Made by a program: the position numbers and the translations under genes. A stretch of 25,885 bases of DNA from Pseudomonadota bacterium (GTDB taxonomy: Bacteria > Pseudomonadota > Gammaproteobacteria > Xanthomonadales > Xanthomonadaceae): NCBI GenBank assembly GCA_023390905.1, contig JAEWBY010000010.1, positions 1 through 25,885 of the forward strand, given 5' to 3'. The notes below the pieces were generated by a model. It searched no databases. It was not told where the DNA came from and saw only the letters and a program-made list of their open reading frames with translations. This document shows, piece after piece, positions 23,850-25,885 of the stretch (positions are counted from its first letter, which is position 1; every line of letters starts with the position of its first letter).

Positions 23850-23975
23850 GGATGCAGGTCAATGCGCCATGCGCGTGCATGACGGAAGTTCAGGAGTCAC
23901 CCCGAGCGCCGCGATCGCGGACGGCTCCACCACAGCGCCGCGGCGAAACGCCGACGCCCGGAATGACGAAAAGAA
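23850..23975 (-). other. Spacer between emrA and emrB
   Basis: This 126-base gap contains a perfect 12-base palindrome CCGCGATCGCGG (23909-23920). No gene or clear terminator is seen. The spacing may allow independent translation, or a processing site. Confidence 0.4.
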
Positions 23976-25073
23976 TCAGCGCGAAGCCGTCGCCTGGCTG
24001 GCCTGCGCACCGCCATCATCTTGCAGATCGACCTTGACCTCGGCGCTCATGCCGGCGCGCAACTGCGGTGCGCCGCCGCGCTGCGCATCGTCGATCTCCA
24101 GCCGGACCGGAATGCGCTGCACGATCTTCACCCAGTTGCCGGTCGCGTTCTGCGGTGGCAGCACGCTGAACTCGGCGCCCGAGGCCGGGGAAATCGAGGC
24201 CACGTGCGCATGCCACTTCACGCCCGGATAGGTGTCCACTTCGATCGTCGCTTTCTGGCCGACGTGCATCCTGGTCAGTTCGGTTTCCTTGAAGTTGGCT
24301 TCCACCCAGATCGGCGCGGTCGCCACCAGCGGCATCGCGCTCTGGCCGACATTGATGTATTCACCGACCTGCAGATCATGCAGCCCGATGATGCCGTCGA
24401 CCGGGGCGCGCACTTCCGCGTGCGCGAGATCGAGCTTGGCCTTCGCCAGCATCGCCATCGCACCGCGATAGCCCGGCAGATCCGTCAACGGCGTATGCGA
24501 ATCACCGCTCAGCACGGCGTTGGCTTCGCTCTGCGAAGCAATCGCGTCGGCCAGATCGGTTTTGGCTTCGGCCACCGCGTGACGCGCGTCATCGAGCATC
24601 TTGCGCGAGACCAGCTGCTGGCTCGCCAGTTGCTGCATGCGGGCCAGATCGCGCTGCGCCCACGACAGGGTTTCGCGCGCGGCCTCCACCGAGGTGCCGG
24701 CGCCGGTCACCTTGGCGCGGCTGGCGAGCGTGGTGTTGGCGACGTACGCCAGCGTCGCTTCGTTCTGCGCGATGGCCAGTTGCAGCGGTTCGGGATCGAT
24801 GCGGAACAGCAGATCGCCCTTCTTCACCACCTGGTTCTGGCGCACCGCCACTTCAACCACGCGCCCGCCCACCTGCGGCGCGATCAGGATGCGATCGGCC
24901 TTGACGTAAGCGTTGTCGGTGCTGACTTCGCGACTGGAGACGACGTATTCCCAGGCGAAAAAGCCGATCACCGCGGCAGGTGCGGCGATCCACAGCCACA
25001 GCGGCACGCGCCGGCGCTTGGGAACGGGAGGTTGGGCCGCCTGTTCGGCGGCGGCGTTGATCTTGGTGGTCAT
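23976..25073 (-). CDS. emrA: EmrA-type membrane fusion protein
   Basis: A 365-residue HlyD-family adaptor that links the MFS pump EmrB to an outer-membrane channel. A cytoplasmic basic stretch (PKRRRVPLW) precedes one membrane helix (about 25-45). Then come the first lipoyl half (DNAYVKADRILIAPQVGGRV), a long periplasmic helical hairpin (about residues 90-200), the second half (VRAPVDGIIGLHDLQVGEYI), and a beta-barrel containing WVEANFKETELTRM, a common EmrA segment. The DNAYVKA motif is diagnostic for this group. Spacing of 10 bases from marR shows one operon. Confidence 0.93.
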   Translation of the reverse strand: MTTKINAAAEQAAQPPVPKRRRVPLWLWIAAPAAVIGFFAWEYVVSSREVSTDNAYVKADRILIAPQVGGRVVEVAVRQNQVVKKGDLLFRIDPEPLQLAIAQNEATLAYVANTTLASRAKVTGAGTSVEAARETLSWAQRDLARMQQLASQQLVSRKMLDDARHAVAEAKTDLADAIASQSEANAVLSGDSHTPLTDLPGYRGAMAMLAKAKLDLAHAEVRAPVDGIIGLHDLQVGEYINVGQSAMPLVATAPIWVEANFKETELTRMHVGQKATIEVDTYPGVKWHAHVASISPASGAEFSVLPPQNATGNWVKIVQRIPVRLEIDDAQRGGAPQLRAGMSAEVKVDLQDDGGAQASQATASR

Positions 25074-25083
25074 CGTGGTGGGG

Positions 25084-25557
25084 TCAGGCTTTGCGGAGGG
25101 CGGACTCGCCGCGGCTGGCGCGGTCGAGCTGGGAGAGGGTTTCGCGGATCTGCGACAGCACGTTCAAGGTGATCTGGAGTTCTTCTGCGCCGACCTCGGC
25201 GAGGCTGTCCTCGCGCAGGCCGGTGGCGACGGCTTCGACTTCGTCCATCAGCGCCGTGGACTGCGGCAGCAGATGGAGACGCCAGCAGCGCCTGTCCTGC
25301 GGGTCACTGCGTCGCTCGATGAAGCCGGCTTTCTGCAGGCGATCGATGACACGGCCCACGGCGATCGGCTCCATGTCCATGACATCGGCGAGCGCGGCCT
25401 GGGTCAGCCCTTCGCTCTGGTGGATGCGCTTGAGCGCGCGCCACTGCACCCGGGTCAGCCCCAGATGCGCAGCGCGACGATCGAACACACGACCATACAA
25501 ACGGCTGAGGTCGGCAATGAGATAGCCGAGGCTGGCGGGAGAGCAGGCGTCCGTCAT
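25084..25557 (-). CDS. MarR-family regulator of the emrAB operon
   Basis: A 157-residue winged-helix repressor, likely sensing small phenolic or drug ligands and controlling emrA-emrB. Helix-turn-helix: LTQAALADVMDMEPIAVGRVIDRLQKAGFIERR (helix 4 at residues 65-80). The wing is RSDPQDRRCWRLHLLP with the conserved D-x-R. The helical ends form the dimer. It is the first gene of the operon. The dyad at 25561-25585 overlaps its own promoter, the usual autoregulatory layout. The enteric counterpart would be MprA/EmrR, though the name is not assured. The start codon comes only about 2 bases after the predicted transcription start. Confidence 0.92.
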   Translation of the reverse strand: MTDACSPASLGYLIADLSRLYGRVFDRRAAHLGLTRVQWRALKRIHQSEGLTQAALADVMDMEPIAVGRVIDRLQKAGFIERRSDPQDRRCWRLHLLPQSTALMDEVEAVATGLREDSLAEVGAEELQITLNVLSQIRETLSQLDRASRGESALRKA

Positions 25558-25560
25558 GGC

Positions 25561-25594
25561 TGCCTATGATATAGATGCTTAGGCAATAATGTAA
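25561..25594 (-). promoter_or_regulatory. marR-emrAB promoter with MarR-type operator
   Basis: On the minus strand, TTACAT (25594-25589) and TATCAT (25571-25566) are spaced 17 bases and fit a sigma-70 promoter. An inverted repeat TGCCTA-N13-TAGGCA (25561-25585) covers the -10 and spacer, where a MarR dimer would block RNA polymerase. The predicted start of transcription near 25559 leaves almost no leader before the ATG at 25557. Confidence 0.72.
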
Positions 25595-25615
25595 GAGGCA
25601 GGGATTGGAAGGGCC

Positions 25616-25707
25616 GGGAGCCGGGAGCCGGGAGCCGGGAATCGGGAACTGGGAAGCGGGAATCGGGGAAGCGGGCGGCCGGGGTCGGGATTGGGGAGCC
25701 GGGATTT
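25616..25707 (+). repeat. G-rich heptad array upstream of marR
   Basis: About thirteen units of the form GGG-N4: GGGAGCC three times, then GGGAATC, GGGAACT, GGGAAGC and others with small size changes. Many GGG runs spaced by four bases meet the rule for G-quadruplex formation on the plus strand. The array begins 59 bases upstream of the marR start. No gene is seen in it. Confidence 0.88.
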
Positions 25708-25762
25708 TGGAGAAGGCAGCGGAAGAGAGGATGGATGCTCTCGGACATCGTCTGTGGGAGTT

Positions 25763-25785
25763 GTAGGAGCGGCTTTGGCCGCGAC
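25763..25785 (+). repeat. REP element of a second type
   Basis: GTAGGAG head followed by the hairpin GCGGC-TTTG-GCCGC and a short tail. This is the common REP of pseudomonads and xanthomonads. It shares the GTAG head but not the stem of the RAYT-flanking copies. It sits between two inverted heptad arrays. Confidence 0.8.
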
Positions 25786-25851
25786 CGAGAGCTGGCGCGC
25801 TAGTGCGTCGCGGCTGGTTCGGCTCCCCTGGCTCCACCAATGGATCCGCCA

Positions 25852-25885
25852 TCCCTGTTCCCGTTCCCTGTTCCCTGTTCCCTGT
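25852..25885 (-). repeat. Inverted heptad array at the right edge
   Basis: TCCCTGT, a 6-base TCCCGT, then TCCCTGT three times, running to the window end, so its true length is unknown. On the other strand this reads ACAGGGA, i.e. inverted relative to the array at 25616-25707. Confidence 0.88.

Noticed and set aside
23909..23920. CCGCGATCGCGG as a specific element such as HIP1
   Set aside because: GCGATCG-type words are frequent in this high-GC window, including inside genes, so a single copy is not informative.

Overview
The window is high-GC, densely packed DNA with the hallmarks of a Xanthomonadaceae/Lysobacterales gammaproteobacterium (Lysobacter, Luteimonas, Stenotrophomonas or a relative). 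That placement is inference. It rests on the GC content, the divergent cysDNC/cysJIH cluster with fused CysNC, the GTAG-headed REP elements with a RAYT transposase, and the seven-base (heptad) repeat arrays between genes. I found no rRNA or tRNA gene, CRISPR array or prophage.

Layout. (1) 149-4908, minus strand: an RND drug-efflux operon (lipoprotein adaptor, then inner-membrane pump) followed by an overlapping GNAT acetyltransferase; no outer-membrane channel is present. (2) 5023-12537: the sulfate-assimilation core. cysD-cysNC read leftward and cysJ-cysI-cysH rightward from a shared 204-base control region. Together they activate sulfate to APS and PAPS and reduce it to sulfite and sulfide. 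(3) 12925-17478: genes unrelated to sulfur. These are a small trimeric autotransporter adhesin with a 14-residue repeat stalk, a LytS/YehU-type histidine kinase with a LytTR response regulator, a cysteine-rich probable lipoprotein, and a two-helix membrane protein ending in a zinc ribbon. (4) 17714-21299: the sulfur theme returns, with cysB (LysR regulator, minus) divergent from cysG (siroheme for CysI) and cysK (sulfide to cysteine). (5) 21360-22281: a tiny membrane protein, the C-terminal remnant of a glyoxalase-fold (VOC) gene, and a 603-base RAYT unit bounded by inverted REP hairpins. (6) 22305-25557, minus: marR-emrA-emrB, a second drug-efflux operon with a clear operator/promoter. (7) 25558-25885: an intergenic mosaic of G-rich heptads, a second type of REP, and inverted heptads running off the window edge.

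The genes fall into three functional groups: cysteine biosynthesis with its regulator and cofactor enzyme, two separately controlled efflux systems, and a cell-surface/sensing block inserted between cysH and cysB. The most unusual non-coding signals are the heptad arrays in at least five places (mostly just 3' of genes, with two loci built as inverted arrays) and the complete RAYT/REP unit beside a gene remnant. No system here is plainly new. The best candidates for follow-up are the heptad arrays, the adhesin/LytTR block and the uncharacterised zinc-ribbon membrane protein.
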